From NCBI GenBank assembly GCA_021833625.1, contig JAKBEU010000002.1:124001-188000 (forward strand): a DNA stretch of 64,000 nucleotides, written 5' to 3'. Origin of the DNA: a bacterium. Lineage in GTDB: Bacteria > Patescibacteriota > Microgenomatia > UBA1406 > GWC2-37-13. The notes beneath the pieces are model-generated. The model had not been told where the DNA came from and did no database searches. It saw only the letters and a program-made list of their open reading frames with translations. The position numbers were made by a program, and so were the translations under genes. Positions 9,021 through 17,321 of this stretch are shown here, piece by piece. How positions within the stretch are numbered: the first letter of the stretch is position 1; the number at the start of each line of letters is the position of its first letter.

Positions 9021-11285
9021 TCATTCTTTCAATAATTCTATATAAAGTACTCGATCTGTCGATAAGTCAGTATTATAGATGATTTGACCTTGTTTCACAA
9101 GTGGAGAAAAATTCTGATTGACCAGATTCATATTCTCCGGAAGCTGCAATGAAAAGGAGAGATCGCTTTGTTGGGCACCGATCTGTTTTTGGATGACGAG
9201 CTGATACACGGCACGTCCTTTTTTAAAGAGGGTAGAAGACTGGTAGGTTATCCGTATCGTTTTTTCGCTTTGTGGCGGGATAACAACCATAAATCCAATC
9301 TGTTTGTGTTTACCCGTTTGCGAGTCGTATTGGGTCATCTGTACATTATCGACTGAGACTTCCTGGATAAGTGAACTTGCGGGAAGCAGTATTTGGAAAT
9401 AATTATTATATGCTCCTCCGGGAAAAACCGCGGAGAGTGAATTGTTCTTATATTGAATCTCAATAGTCGTAAGAATAAGTCCTTGCGGAGAAACCGAAGT
9501 GTGGATGGCATATGAGCGGTCAATGAAAAAATTAGCCTTGTTTACTCCGAGATTTGCATCAAGCGCATATTGGTAGTCGGCATAACAATTATCGCTGATG
9601 TTTGTCGGGCAAAAAGGAGTTATAGTCCTGCCGTTCCAATAGAGGTCGTCTATCTTTTTTTGCAGCTCCGGGTTTTCGAAATAAGCGACAATATTTTTTT
9701 GATCAAGGGACTGAATGGTGGCGCTTCCCAGAAGAGTAGGATCAGCAGTTTGCAGCTCCGAAAAAATTTGCTTGACGAGTGAAGAAAGGAAGCTTTTCTT
9801 TTGGGTTGAACCGGGGAAAAAATCGTTTTCTGCATAAAACTGTGTCTTGATGTAAAAATTATCCTTCGTTATTTTTTCGTTGTAATCAGGAAGAATTATC
9901 GTTCCGAAAGATCCGACGATATCCTTCACTGCCGAGGTGGTAAAAAGAAAGCTTCCGTCCCAACCGGAAATATTCATCTCTTTCTGCAGGAAAAAAGCTG
10001 CTTGCTGATAGGTATCGTAAAAGTCTGGGAAAAAGGCGCTGTCTCGGAGAAACCAGTGGGGCTGACCTAAATATTGGCGGATGGGCGCGGGCGGATCAAC
10101 ATGAGCGGTAAGCTGACCATCCGCATCGTATACGTCATATACATCAAGACTCTGTATCCCGAATCGTCTGGTACGAAGTATCCCAAAAGAGCCGATAAAT
10201 CCTCCTCCGGGTCGAAGCTCCATGTTGTTGGCAAAGAGGATGAGTATTTTTTTCTCTGTTGGGTCGCCCAGAAGTTCAGGAAGTATTGTCATTGCTTTTT
10301 TTCCTTTTTGGATTTGGGCAATAAGGGATTGGAACATTATTGCATTGTTCTTGCTCAAAAGTCTGGCGGGTATTTTTTGATTGAGGAGAGTTGCCTCTTC
10401 TTCAATTGTGGAAAGGGTCTCAGTTGTTTTTGCAAAAAGAGAACGGGTTCTTTTGAGCTCCGTATCCGATTTGTTTGACTTAACGATGAGTTCCGTTAGG
10501 GCTTTTCCGTCGGAAAGTAGGGTTTCGGATTGGAATCCGACATCTTCTATTGTTTTGTTGATTAAAAATATATCATCAGGAAAACGGGCGAGGGAAAAGA
10601 AAAGGTAAAACGGCCTTACGGGTGCATAGAGTAATTCGGAAATTCTTCGTATTTGTCCCTGTTTTTTATTATATGCACTTGCATCTTTGAAAGCATGGAG
10701 CGACAGGCTTTTTGCTGTTTTATAGGAATAATATGTCGTAATACCAAGCGGAAGAAAAAAAGCGACGAGTCCGATAAAAATTAATAAAAGCGCCAAAAAA
10801 AATGCCCGTCTGACCGGAAACTGATATGATTTTTTGACATGACGAATAGAAGAGACGGATTTTTTTTCTGGAGTCGAATGGAATAATGATTCAAGAGTTA
10901 GTGCTTTTGTGTCTTTGTTTTTATTGACGGCAAACCAGAGAATTTTTTCTATCTGTGAAATTGCGTATTGGCGGTCTCCAATAATTGAGACGACTTTTTG
11001 TTTATTGTCCGCATGAAAACGGTGATATTCTTTTCGGTTTTTAAAAAAAATAATATAAATCGTTTTTGAAGAAGGGTCCTCCTTCAGTTCCGGGAGTTTC
11101 GAGGACACGACAAATCGTATATCAAATGAGATCTTGTTGGATGCGGAAGAGGAAATAAAAACATCCATGTCGTACCGCATAAGCTCTTTCTTCAGCGCGA
11201 GAACAAAGGAGTCCTTCGCCTCAGTTGTGATAAGGGCTTTTTGCTTTATCGTTTCCGTTTCCGAAATATAGCGGGTTTTTGACAT
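9021..11285 (-). CDS. DUF4012 membrane-anchored protein
   Basis: The 754-residue protein has a cytoplasmic-looking N-terminal domain (residues 1-145), a basic stretch, one strong membrane segment (about 163-186) and a large outer part. The DUF4012 signature is clear: ILILFANNMELRPGGGFIGS near residue 355 and the aromatic segment FLRDSAFFPDFYDTYQQA after it. Its molecular role is unknown; members occur in CPR and Actinobacteria, often near envelope genes. It is the first gene of the operon that continues to recJ. Its ATG is only 16 bases from the divergent gene at 11302, so its promoter and first codons are packed together. Confidence 0.85.
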   Translation of the reverse strand: MSKTRYISETETIKQKALITTEAKDSFVLALKKELMRYDMDVFISSSASNKISFDIRFVVSSKLPELKEDPSSKTIYIIFFKNRKEYHRFHADNKQKVVSIIGDRQYAISQIEKILWFAVNKNKDTKALTLESLFHSTPEKKSVSSIRHVKKSYQFPVRRAFFLALLLIFIGLVAFFLPLGITTYYSYKTAKSLSLHAFKDASAYNKKQGQIRRISELLYAPVRPFYLFFSLARFPDDIFLINKTIEDVGFQSETLLSDGKALTELIVKSNKSDTELKRTRSLFAKTTETLSTIEEEATLLNQKIPARLLSKNNAIMFQSLIAQIQKGKKAMTILPELLGDPTEKKILILFANNMELRPGGGFIGSFGILRTRRFGIQSLDVYDVYDADGQLTAHVDPPAPIRQYLGQPHWFLRDSAFFPDFYDTYQQAAFFLQKEMNISGWDGSFLFTTSAVKDIVGSFGTIILPDYNEKITKDNFYIKTQFYAENDFFPGSTQKKSFLSSLVKQIFSELQTADPTLLGSATIQSLDQKNIVAYFENPELQKKIDDLYWNGRTITPFCPTNISDNCYADYQYALDANLGVNKANFFIDRSYAIHTSVSPQGLILTTIEIQYKNNSLSAVFPGGAYNNYFQILLPASSLIQEVSVDNVQMTQYDSQTGKHKQIGFMVVIPPQSEKTIRITYQSSTLFKKGRAVYQLVIQKQIGAQQSDLSFSLQLPENMNLVNQNFSPLVKQGQIIYNTDLSTDRVLYIELLKE

Positions 11286-11301
11286 ACTGTATAATTCTAC
11301 T
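11286..11301. promoter_or_regulatory. 16-base divergent promoter region
   Basis: Only 16 bases separate the ATG codons at 11285 (minus) and 11302 (plus). On the plus strand TATAAT (11290-11295) ends 6 bases before the ATG. On the minus strand TAGAAT ends 8 bases before the other ATG. The two -10 boxes overlap, so both mRNAs should be leaderless and polymerase should not be able to open both at once. Any -35 elements would lie inside the opposite genes. Confidence 0.5.
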
Positions 11302-11790
11302 ATGAATCCGGAGAAGAATATATTGCCACTTAGAGAGTTAAATGAACTTAAAGTACAACTTGGTCAAAAAAGAATCGCACTAGTGGGAGGGTGTTTTGAC
11401 ATTTTTCACTACGGGCATCTACACTTCTTACGGGAAGCAAAACGGGGGGGAGACATATTGGTAGTTTTGCTCGAATCTGACGAATTTATACGCCTGCGAA
11501 AAAGAAAAGAACCGTTTCACACCCAAAGTCAACGGGCTGAAATTCTTGCGGAATTAAAAGTGGTCGACTACGTTGTTTTGCTTCCATTTTTGGAAAACCC
11601 CGACAAAGAATATGGAGAAATAGTGGAGGATCTTAAGCCAAGCGTTATCCCGATTACAAAAGGAGATGTCCATCGTGATAAAAAATTACTGCTTGCCAAA
11701 AGAGTAGGAGCGCAACTTATTGAAATTAACCAATTAGCATCATTTTCAAGTTCTCAAATAACCACATATGCGTCTATTCTTAGGGATTGA
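11302..11790 (+). CDS. cytidylyltransferase-superfamily nucleotidyltransferase (RfaE2-like)
   Basis: The 162-residue protein carries the nucleotidyltransferase signature GGCFDIFHYGHLHFLREAK near residues 29-47, with the HxGH motif seen as HYGH. A variant of the ISSTxI motif, SSSQI, lies near residue 152. These enzymes attach CMP or AMP to small phosphorylated substrates; RfaE2 (HldE C-terminal domain) and glycerol-3-phosphate cytidylyltransferase are the nearest relatives. The substrate cannot be told here. The start rests on a TATAAT ending 6 bases upstream. Its 3' end overlaps thpR by 23 bases, so the two are translationally coupled. Confidence 0.8.
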   Translation: MNPEKNILPLRELNELKVQLGQKRIALVGGCFDIFHYGHLHFLREAKRGGDILVVLLESDEFIRLRKRKEPFHTQSQRAEILAELKVVDYVVLLPFLENPDKEYGEIVEDLKPSVIPITKGDVHRDKKLLLAKRVGAQLIEINQLASFSSSQITTYASILRD

Positions 11791-12304
11791 TTTACCTGTT
11801 GAAGAAAAGAAGAAGCTGTACGAGCAGATTGAACCCCTCGAAAAAAAATATCCGTCATTCGATTGGACCGATCCTAATCTCTACCATGCAACACTTCAGT
11901 TTTTTGGGGAAGTGGAAGATGTCCCTAAACTGACAGATGCGATAGAACGGGCGACATATGATAAAAAAAGTTTTTATCTGTACGGCCTTGACCTTGGTAT
12001 GTTTCCTTCCTTGCATCAACTTACCCTCTATTTAAATTTCCAGCGCCAAAAGGCGGTTGATGAAATAGTGGATACTCTTGAGGCAATGTATCCGACGTTT
12101 GTCAAACAAAGATCGTTCATCTTTCATACGACTATAGCTCGGGCAAAGGCATCATCGAAGCAGCAATATTTTCACTTAAAAAAAAGACTCAAAGAGATAA
12201 AAGTGGATATTTCTTTTCCGGTGGAATCGGTAACATTGTTTGGGAGTACGAAAGATAATGAAGGAAGAAAATATATCGAACTGCAGAAGTTTCCCCTCTT
12301 ATAA
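11768..12304 (+). CDS. thpR: RNA 2',3'-cyclic phosphodiesterase (2H family)
   Basis: This is a 2H phosphoesterase of 178 residues with both HxTx motifs: HATL in YHATLQFFG near residue 40 and HTTI in FHTTIARAK near residue 119. Homologues open 2',3'-cyclic phosphates on RNA and can ligate tRNA halves in vitro. The N-terminus MRLFLGIDLP is typical of the family and supports the start at 11768, although this overlaps the preceding gene by 23 bases. A strong terminator hairpin follows immediately after the stop. Confidence 0.9.
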   Translation: MRLFLGIDLPVEEKKKLYEQIEPLEKKYPSFDWTDPNLYHATLQFFGEVEDVPKLTDAIERATYDKKSFYLYGLDLGMFPSLHQLTLYLNFQRQKAVDEIVDTLEAMYPTFVKQRSFIFHTTIARAKASSKQQYFHLKKRLKEIKVDISFPVESVTLFGSTKDNEGRKYIELQKFPLL

Positions 12305-12341
12305 AACAAAAACCATTCCGAAAAGGAATGGTTTTTGTTTT
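12303..12341. terminator. bidirectional intrinsic terminator
   Basis: A perfect 17-bp inverted repeat (12303-12319 with 12325-12341) surrounds a GAAAA loop. The GC core is CCATTCC/GGAATGG, and the outer A-rich and T-rich arms supply a U tract in either direction. It separates thpR from the convergent DUF5679 gene and can serve both. Confidence 0.9.
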
Positions 12342-12358
12342 GGATGATAACGTCCTAA

Positions 12359-12502
12359 TTACTTAGAACCGATTTTATACATTCCGGTTCCGCAAGTTGG
12401 ACATTTTGCTTTCATTGCTGGCTTACCATTTTTCATGGTAACGTGCTCAGGGTTTGAAACATCTTTCTTTGCTCTGCATTTAACACAATACATTGTTGTC
12501 AT
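12359..12502 (-). CDS. DUF5679 zinc-ribbon protein (47 aa)
   Basis: This small protein starts with MTTMYCVKCRAKK and ends with a second CPTCGTGMYK knuckle, so four cysteines in two CxxC pairs should bind one zinc. The sequence matches the DUF5679 pattern; its function is unknown. The frame is open further upstream, but the ATG at 12502 is preceded by AGGAGGTG, one of the few strong Shine-Dalgarno sequences in the window. That sequence lies inside the last codons of the upstream gene, so the pair is probably translated from one mRNA. Confidence 0.8.
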   Translation of the reverse strand: MTTMYCVKCRAKKDVSNPEHVTMKNGKPAMKAKCPTCGTGMYKIGSK

Positions 12503-12512
12503 AGATTTATGT

Positions 12513-12731
12513 TCACCTCCTTTCCCATACACGCTGATAATATACAAAATATAAAGCAATTTCAAATACAGTTATGAGGCACGAAAGAAGAATGCTTTTG
12601 AGCATGTCCGACTTAATCGTCTTTGTCGCGCTGGAATCGGATTCTTGAAGCTTTGGTGCGGGGGAAGGGGCGGCGGCCGAAACGGCATGTTGGGCAGCTC
12701 GAATTTTTTGTAGCCGTGTTTTTTTAGGCAT
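12513..12731 (-). CDS. small single-pass membrane protein, unknown (72 aa)
   Basis: The protein has a basic N-terminus (MPKKTRLQKIRAAQ), an Ala/Pro/Ser-rich linker and one hydrophobic segment at about residues 46-65, ending WERR. I do not recognise a family. The ATG at 12731 is chosen because TTGACA - 18 - TACAAT lies upstream and ends 6 bases before it. A frame running back to 12767 would overlap the promoter. Its last codons also form the Shine-Dalgarno sequence of the DUF5679 gene 10 bases downstream. A role with the zinc ribbon is possible but unproven. Confidence 0.6.
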   Translation of the reverse strand: MPKKTRLQKIRAAQHAVSAAAPSPAPKLQESDSSATKTIKSDMLKSILLSCLITVFEIALYFVYYQRVWERR

Positions 12732-12737
12732 GGTGTA

Positions 12738-12767
12738 ATTGTAATCACACCGGCAGGCGTTTGTCAA
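12738..12767 (-). promoter_or_regulatory. promoter of the 12731 gene
   Basis: TTGACA (12767-12762), an 18-base spacer and TACAAT (12743-12738) end 6 bases before the ATG at 12731. It is one of the clearest promoters in the window and implies a leaderless mRNA. Confidence 0.8.
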
Positions 12768-12802
12768 GGAGGCTGATTTTTAGTAAGCAATACACAATTC
12801 CA

Positions 12803-12831
12803 TTGACACGCATTTGTAAAGTGGATAAAAT
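12803..12831 (+). promoter_or_regulatory. promoter of the DUF4446 gene
   Basis: TTGACA (12803-12808), a 17-base spacer and TAAAAT (12826-12831) end 7 bases before the ATG at 12839. This matches the leaderless arrangement of the divergent gene at 12731. Confidence 0.8.
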
Positions 12832-12838
12832 TAGTATC

Positions 12839-13285
12839 ATGATTGTAAATATTGTGATGGCTCTCTTTTTTGGATGGCTTGTTCTTCTTACCTTTGTTGT
12901 TTTTCAAACAAAGAAACATTACATGAAGCTCTCTTCGCGTACGGGTGCGCGGTCTATTGATGCTGTTTTGGATGCTCTTCTCCGCGAGTCAGAAGATACG
13001 CATATGACAAAAGAGCGGGTGGAAAAAAAGATAACCGAGCTGCAGCTTGCCGCCCATAGGACATATCGTAAAATAGGACTGGTCCCTTTTTATGCATTCG
13101 GAAAAACCGATGGGGAAAAAAGTTTTGTTATTGCACTACTGAATGATTTAAACACGGGACTTCTTGTTAATTTTGTTTATATCCCGGACGGAATACGGGT
13201 CTATGCAAAGCGCGTAAAGGACGGAAAAGGAATAAACTACGAATTAACCCAGGAAGAAATAGAGGCCATTCGTAAGGCGGAATGA
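12839..13285 (+). CDS. DUF4446 family membrane-anchored protein
   Basis: The 148-residue protein has one N-terminal membrane segment (residues 3-23) and a soluble domain. The DUF4446 features are GLVPFYAFGKTDGEKSFVIALL and the end IRVYAKRVKDGKGINYELT followed by QEEIEAIRKA. The function of the family is unknown. The frame is open from 12761, but the perfect promoter ending 7 bases before 12839 argues for this start and gives a normal N-terminal anchor. It is followed 48 bases later by the DUF3048 gene. Confidence 0.8.
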   Translation: MIVNIVMALFFGWLVLLTFVVFQTKKHYMKLSSRTGARSIDAVLDALLRESEDTHMTKERVEKKITELQLAAHRTYRKIGLVPFYAFGKTDGEKSFVIALLNDLNTGLLVNFVYIPDGIRVYAKRVKDGKGINYELTQEEIEAIRKAE

Positions 13286-13333
13286 TGTATAGTACATAGT
13301 ATTACAACTAATTAAACAATTTATACAATTCTT

Positions 13334-14509
13334 ATGGAAATAAAGAGAGTGGTAGTTGTTGCTTTTGTCGTTGGACTTTTATCTTTCGGCGGGAGTTATT
13401 TTTTTGTTTCTTCACAACAAAATCAGAAAAAATTGGCTGACACAAAAAAAACGAGCGCTACTCAGGAAGAGGATACGAGCGAACCGCGAACACAGGAATG
13501 TCCCATTAATGGACAGATGATGACAGTTGCACAAAAAAATAAATGGGTAACACGAAGGCCCCTTGGAGTTGCGATAGAAAATCACGTTGAAGCGAGACCC
13601 CAGTCGGGACTATCATCGGCAGACGTCGTATATGAGGCTGTTGCAGAGGGTGGCATTACCCGTTTCCTTGGTATCTTCTACTGCCAGGATGCAACAACAA
13701 TCGGTCCTATCCGATCTGCTCGAGTACATTTCATCACTTTGCTAAGAGAATATGGAGAGTATCCATTATATGCACACGTAGGAGGAGCAAACTGTGATGC
13801 GACAACCGGATCCGGCTGTGCAAACGGTGCAAAAGCGGATGCACTTGGGCTGATACAAAAATTGGAATGGGGTTCTTACAACGACCTTAACCAATTCGGC
13901 GTTCCGTTTCCTTATTATTGGCGCGACTATGAAAGACTTCCCAACGTTGCAACGGAACACACAGTCTATTCATCAACCGCAAAACTGTGGGACTATGCAA
14001 AGACAAATAGAAAGTTAACAAATGTTGACTCTGATGGAGTTGCGTGGGATAAAACATTTGAATCATGGAAGTTTGCCGACGATGCAAAAGCCGCCGACAG
14101 AGGAACGACAAATAAAATCCAGTTCGGTTTTTGGAATTCGCTCGCAAACGATTTCAACGTGATTTGGAATTACAACAGCACAAAAAACACCTATTCACGC
14201 ATTGACGGGGGAAAGGCACAGTTGGATAAAAATACCGGCAAACAACTCGAGGCAAAGGATGTAGTGGTGGTCTTTGCTAAAGAAAGTCCGGCAAATGACG
14301 GGTATGACGGCGGGCATATCTTATATCAATTAACAGGGACAGGAGATGCACTTGTTTTCCAAAATGGGAAAGCGATAAAGGCTACATGGAACAAAGAGAC
14401 CCCGGAAACACGCATGAAATGGTATGATGAGAACGATAAAGAGATATCAGTAGTGCGGGGGAAAGTGTTCGTTGAAATATTGCCAATTGGAAATAAAGTT
14501 ACGTATTAA
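13334..14509 (+). CDS. DUF3048 (YerB-like) lipoprotein-like envelope protein
   Basis: The 391-residue protein has an N-terminal membrane segment (residues 5-26) and no lipobox cysteine at the right place, so it is probably membrane-anchored. The DUF3048 N-terminal domain is unmistakable: GVAIENHVEARPQSGL, ADVVYEAVAEGGITRFLGIF and IGPIRSARVHF. The C-terminal DUF3048 part ends with a conserved-looking segment near NKVTY. The role of the family is not established. TATACA ends 6 bases before the ATG, so it may have its own promoter. Genes for a wHTH regulator and SecDF follow on the same strand. Confidence 0.85.
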   Translation: MEIKRVVVVAFVVGLLSFGGSYFFVSSQQNQKKLADTKKTSATQEEDTSEPRTQECPINGQMMTVAQKNKWVTRRPLGVAIENHVEARPQSGLSSADVVYEAVAEGGITRFLGIFYCQDATTIGPIRSARVHFITLLREYGEYPLYAHVGGANCDATTGSGCANGAKADALGLIQKLEWGSYNDLNQFGVPFPYYWRDYERLPNVATEHTVYSSTAKLWDYAKTNRKLTNVDSDGVAWDKTFESWKFADDAKAADRGTTNKIQFGFWNSLANDFNVIWNYNSTKNTYSRIDGGKAQLDKNTGKQLEAKDVVVVFAKESPANDGYDGGHILYQLTGTGDALVFQNGKAIKATWNKETPETRMKWYDENDKEISVVRGKVFVEILPIGNKVTY

Positions 14510-14521
14510 TTTGTTGTTGAT

Positions 14522-15097
14522 ATGCTCGAATCAGTTATTCCCTCTAAAACAAGAAGGAAAATCTTGAGTCTGTTCTATACTCATACAACTGATTTGTACT
14601 ATCTGCGGAGTATCGTACGTGAAATCGATGAGGAAGTGAATGCGGTGAAACGCGAACTTGATATTTTGGAAAAGGCAAAAATACTTCATAGGGAAAAAAG
14701 GCTGAATAAAGTTTTTTATTCGCTCAATAGGTCTTACATGTTTTACGATGAGTTTTTACGGATTTTTGCAAAACTCAGCATTTTCCCTCAGGCGGTTCGC
14801 GAACAGTCGCCCCGTTTGGGCAAAATAAAATTTGCAGCCCTCTCCCTTAAATTTGCACATCAAAAAGAAATAAAAAAAGACGAAGTCTATTTTGTTTTGG
14901 TCGGCACAATCATTGTTCCGGAGATAGAACAGTTTATGAAGCAGATGGAGGGAACGCTGAAGCGGGAAATAAACTACACCGTTATGACCGAGGAGGAATT
15001 TTCCTTCCGAAAACGGAATAACGACCCTTTCATGTGGCGGTTCTTAAAGAGTCCTAAAATTATGATTTTTGGTTCTGAAGAAGAACTGATGAAATAA
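14522..15097 (+). CDS. winged-helix transcriptional regulator (ArsR/nucleotidyltransferase-linked type)
   Basis: The N-terminal 70 residues look like a winged-helix DNA-binding domain: TRRKILSLFYTH, a recognition-helix segment REIDEEVNAVKRELDILEKA, and a wing with basic residues. The C-terminal half (about 95-190) has alternating strand and helix patterns like a reduced nucleotidyltransferase or sensor domain, but no catalytic motif is visible. It starts 12 bases after the DUF3048 stop and 8 bases before secD. It is therefore embedded in the operon it may regulate; that link is inference. Confidence 0.6.
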   Translation: MLESVIPSKTRRKILSLFYTHTTDLYYLRSIVREIDEEVNAVKRELDILEKAKILHREKRLNKVFYSLNRSYMFYDEFLRIFAKLSIFPQAVREQSPRLGKIKFAALSLKFAHQKEIKKDEVYFVLVGTIIVPEIEQFMKQMEGTLKREINYTVMTEEEFSFRKRNNDPFMWRFLKSPKIMIFGSEEELMK

Positions 15098-15105
15098 CTC
15101 ACCCT

Positions 15106-16449
15106 ATGAACAGTCGCCGTGTTGTGTATGCAGTGCTTTTATTTTTTCTCATTTGGATGTGTCTTCCCGAAAATGTGCCGGTGAACTTTGCAGTAAACAA
15201 ATCGAAAATTCACTTTACGATAAACCCGCTTTCCATAGATATCCCTATTTTCGGCACTCATATAAAAAAAGATTTCAAAACAAAGTTAGGACTGGATTTG
15301 AAAGGGGGAAGTCATCTCGTCTTCAAGGCAGATGTGAGCAAGGTAAAACCAGAGGACGTATCGGACGCATTACTTTCTGCCCGTGATATCATTGAGAAAC
15401 GCGTCAACTATTTTGGAGTATCGGAACCTGTCGTCCAGACCTCAAAATCGAACGGTGAAAACCGCATATCGGTTGACTTACCGGGAATTGAAAACGTTTC
15501 CCAGGCGGTAGGGCTAATAGGGCAGACGGCGCAGCTTCATTTTCTCGAAGAAGATGCAGCTCAGAAGTACGCTTCAACCGCATCTCTTCTTGAAAGATTA
15601 AGCAAAGACACGGGGCTTAATGGAACCGACATAAAAAAATCGACGGTTGTATTTGATCCTGAAACGGGAAAGCCGCAAGTATCGCTGCAATTTACCCAGA
15701 ACGGTGCCAAACTGTTTGAGGAAATAACGGCCCGGAATATCGGAAAACCGGTAGGAATTTTCCTTGATTACTATCCCATTTCAGCTCCCGTCGTCCAACA
15801 GAAAATTTCGGAAGGAAATGCGGTCATTACCGGAAGCTTCACGGTTGAAGAAGCAAAACAACTGGCGATATCCATAAACTCCGGTGCGCTTCCGCTCCCC
15901 ATTCAACTCATTGAACAAAGAAATATTGGTCCCAGTCTCGGGGCTGAAGACGTGCAAAAAAGTGTTATAGCAGGAGGAGTAGGACTTGCGATGGTCTGTC
16001 TTTTTATGATCGTCTATTACGGACGATTGGGTCTTATTGCAACCGTTGCACTTTCCTTGTACGGTATGCTTTCGTTTGCCATGTTCCGTGCAATTCCTGT
16101 CGTTCTTACGCTTCCCGGAATCGCCGGATTCATTCTCTCAATCGGGATGGCGGTTGACTCAAACATTCTTATTTTTGAGCGTATAAAGGAAGAGCAAAGA
16201 AAAGGGAAGGACCTGAAGACTTCCATCAGGCTTGGCTTTACAAGAGCACTGGATGCGATTAAAGACGCAAACGTCACGACACTTCTCGTCTCATTTATTC
16301 TTTTCAATCCCCTTAACTGGAGTTTCCTGCCGCAGTTTGGTATGGTAAGAGGATTTGCGCTCACACTCGGAATAGGTGTTGCGACGAGTTTGTTTACCGG
16401 TGTTGTTATCACTCAAAGACTTATTCAAACATTCTATAAGCACATATGA
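15106..16449 (+). CDS. secD: protein translocase subunit SecD
   Basis: SecD works with SecF to pull translocating proteins across the membrane using the proton gradient. The 447-residue protein has a first membrane segment at 5-20, the LGLDLKGGSHLVFKAD motif near residue 63, a large outer P1 domain and a C-terminal five-helix bundle with GMAVDSNILIFERIKEE. Its length is in the range of compact bacterial SecD proteins. The stop overlaps the secF start by 4 bases (ATGA type), as expected for a pair made in equal amounts. Confidence 0.95.
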   Translation: MNSRRVVYAVLLFFLIWMCLPENVPVNFAVNKSKIHFTINPLSIDIPIFGTHIKKDFKTKLGLDLKGGSHLVFKADVSKVKPEDVSDALLSARDIIEKRVNYFGVSEPVVQTSKSNGENRISVDLPGIENVSQAVGLIGQTAQLHFLEEDAAQKYASTASLLERLSKDTGLNGTDIKKSTVVFDPETGKPQVSLQFTQNGAKLFEEITARNIGKPVGIFLDYYPISAPVVQQKISEGNAVITGSFTVEEAKQLAISINSGALPLPIQLIEQRNIGPSLGAEDVQKSVIAGGVGLAMVCLFMIVYYGRLGLIATVALSLYGMLSFAMFRAIPVVLTLPGIAGFILSIGMAVDSNILIFERIKEEQRKGKDLKTSIRLGFTRALDAIKDANVTTLLVSFILFNPLNWSFLPQFGMVRGFALTLGIGVATSLFTGVVITQRLIQTFYKHI

Positions 16450-17321
16450 TTCATTTTCACAAATATATTTGGTTATATGTCCTTATTTCTGCTCTCGTCA
16501 TCGGTTCGGGCCTGTTCTCTATTGTTAAGTGGGGATTCCGTTATTCGATAGACTTTACCGGGGGCACGACACTTGCCTATTCATTTACTAAAGTTCCACA
16601 AAAGACAGAACTTGATGCCTTGTTGAAAAAAAACAAAGTAACACTTGAAAAAATAAGCGTGAGCGGGAAAGTTGTTGAAATGCAGACAAACCCCCTTGAC
16701 GACAAGCAGGAAGAAGCGCTTCGAAAAACGATAGAGACGACATTTAAGACGCAAATAAAATCCCTCCGTTTTGAAACCGTTGGGCCGACACTCGGAAAAG
16801 AAACAGCGCAAAAAACCATGGTGGCCGCACTATTGGCGATATGCGGAATTTTACTTTATATGAGTTTTGCGTTTAAGGATGTTAAGTTTGCACTTTCGGC
16901 GGTTCTTGCAATGGTGCATGATTTTTTTGTTTTGGTGGGTTCCTATTCCTTACTCTCGCACTTCTTTGGCGCACCGTTTGACCTTATGTTTGTTACGGCA
17001 ATGCTGACAACAATGTCGTTTTCGGTGCACGACACTATCGTTATTTTTGACAAAATTCGCGAATATGTAAGGACGGGTGCACACAAAGGAATTCCTGTTG
17101 AAGATTTAAGCGACAAGGCAGTGAGCGAGACAATGGTACGGTCTTTGAATAATTCACTCACCATCGTGTTTATGCTAGTAGCCCTGTTATTGCTCGGAGG
17201 CGCAACAATCCGGTTCTTTGCGGCGGCACTTCTTATCGGAACGATAACGGGAAGTTATTCTTCACCTTTTGTTGCAACGCCGATACTGATGTGGTTAATG
17301 AATAGAAATAAGACAAAATGA
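16446..17321 (+). CDS. secF: protein translocase subunit SecF
   Basis: The partner of SecD has 291 residues, with the RYSIDFTGGTTLAYSF motif near residue 31 and six predicted membrane segments. The family signature SVHDTIVIFDKIRE lies near residue 197 and SLNNSLTIVFML near 237. It overlaps secD by 4 bases upstream and the acyltransferase gene by 4 bases downstream, so the cluster is a tightly coupled operon. Start and length fit the family. Confidence 0.95.
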   Translation: MIHFHKYIWLYVLISALVIGSGLFSIVKWGFRYSIDFTGGTTLAYSFTKVPQKTELDALLKKNKVTLEKISVSGKVVEMQTNPLDDKQEEALRKTIETTFKTQIKSLRFETVGPTLGKETAQKTMVAALLAICGILLYMSFAFKDVKFALSAVLAMVHDFFVLVGSYSLLSHFFGAPFDLMFVTAMLTTMSFSVHDTIVIFDKIREYVRTGAHKGIPVEDLSDKAVSETMVRSLNNSLTIVFMLVALLLLGGATIRFFAAALLIGTITGSYSSPFVATPILMWLMNRNKTK

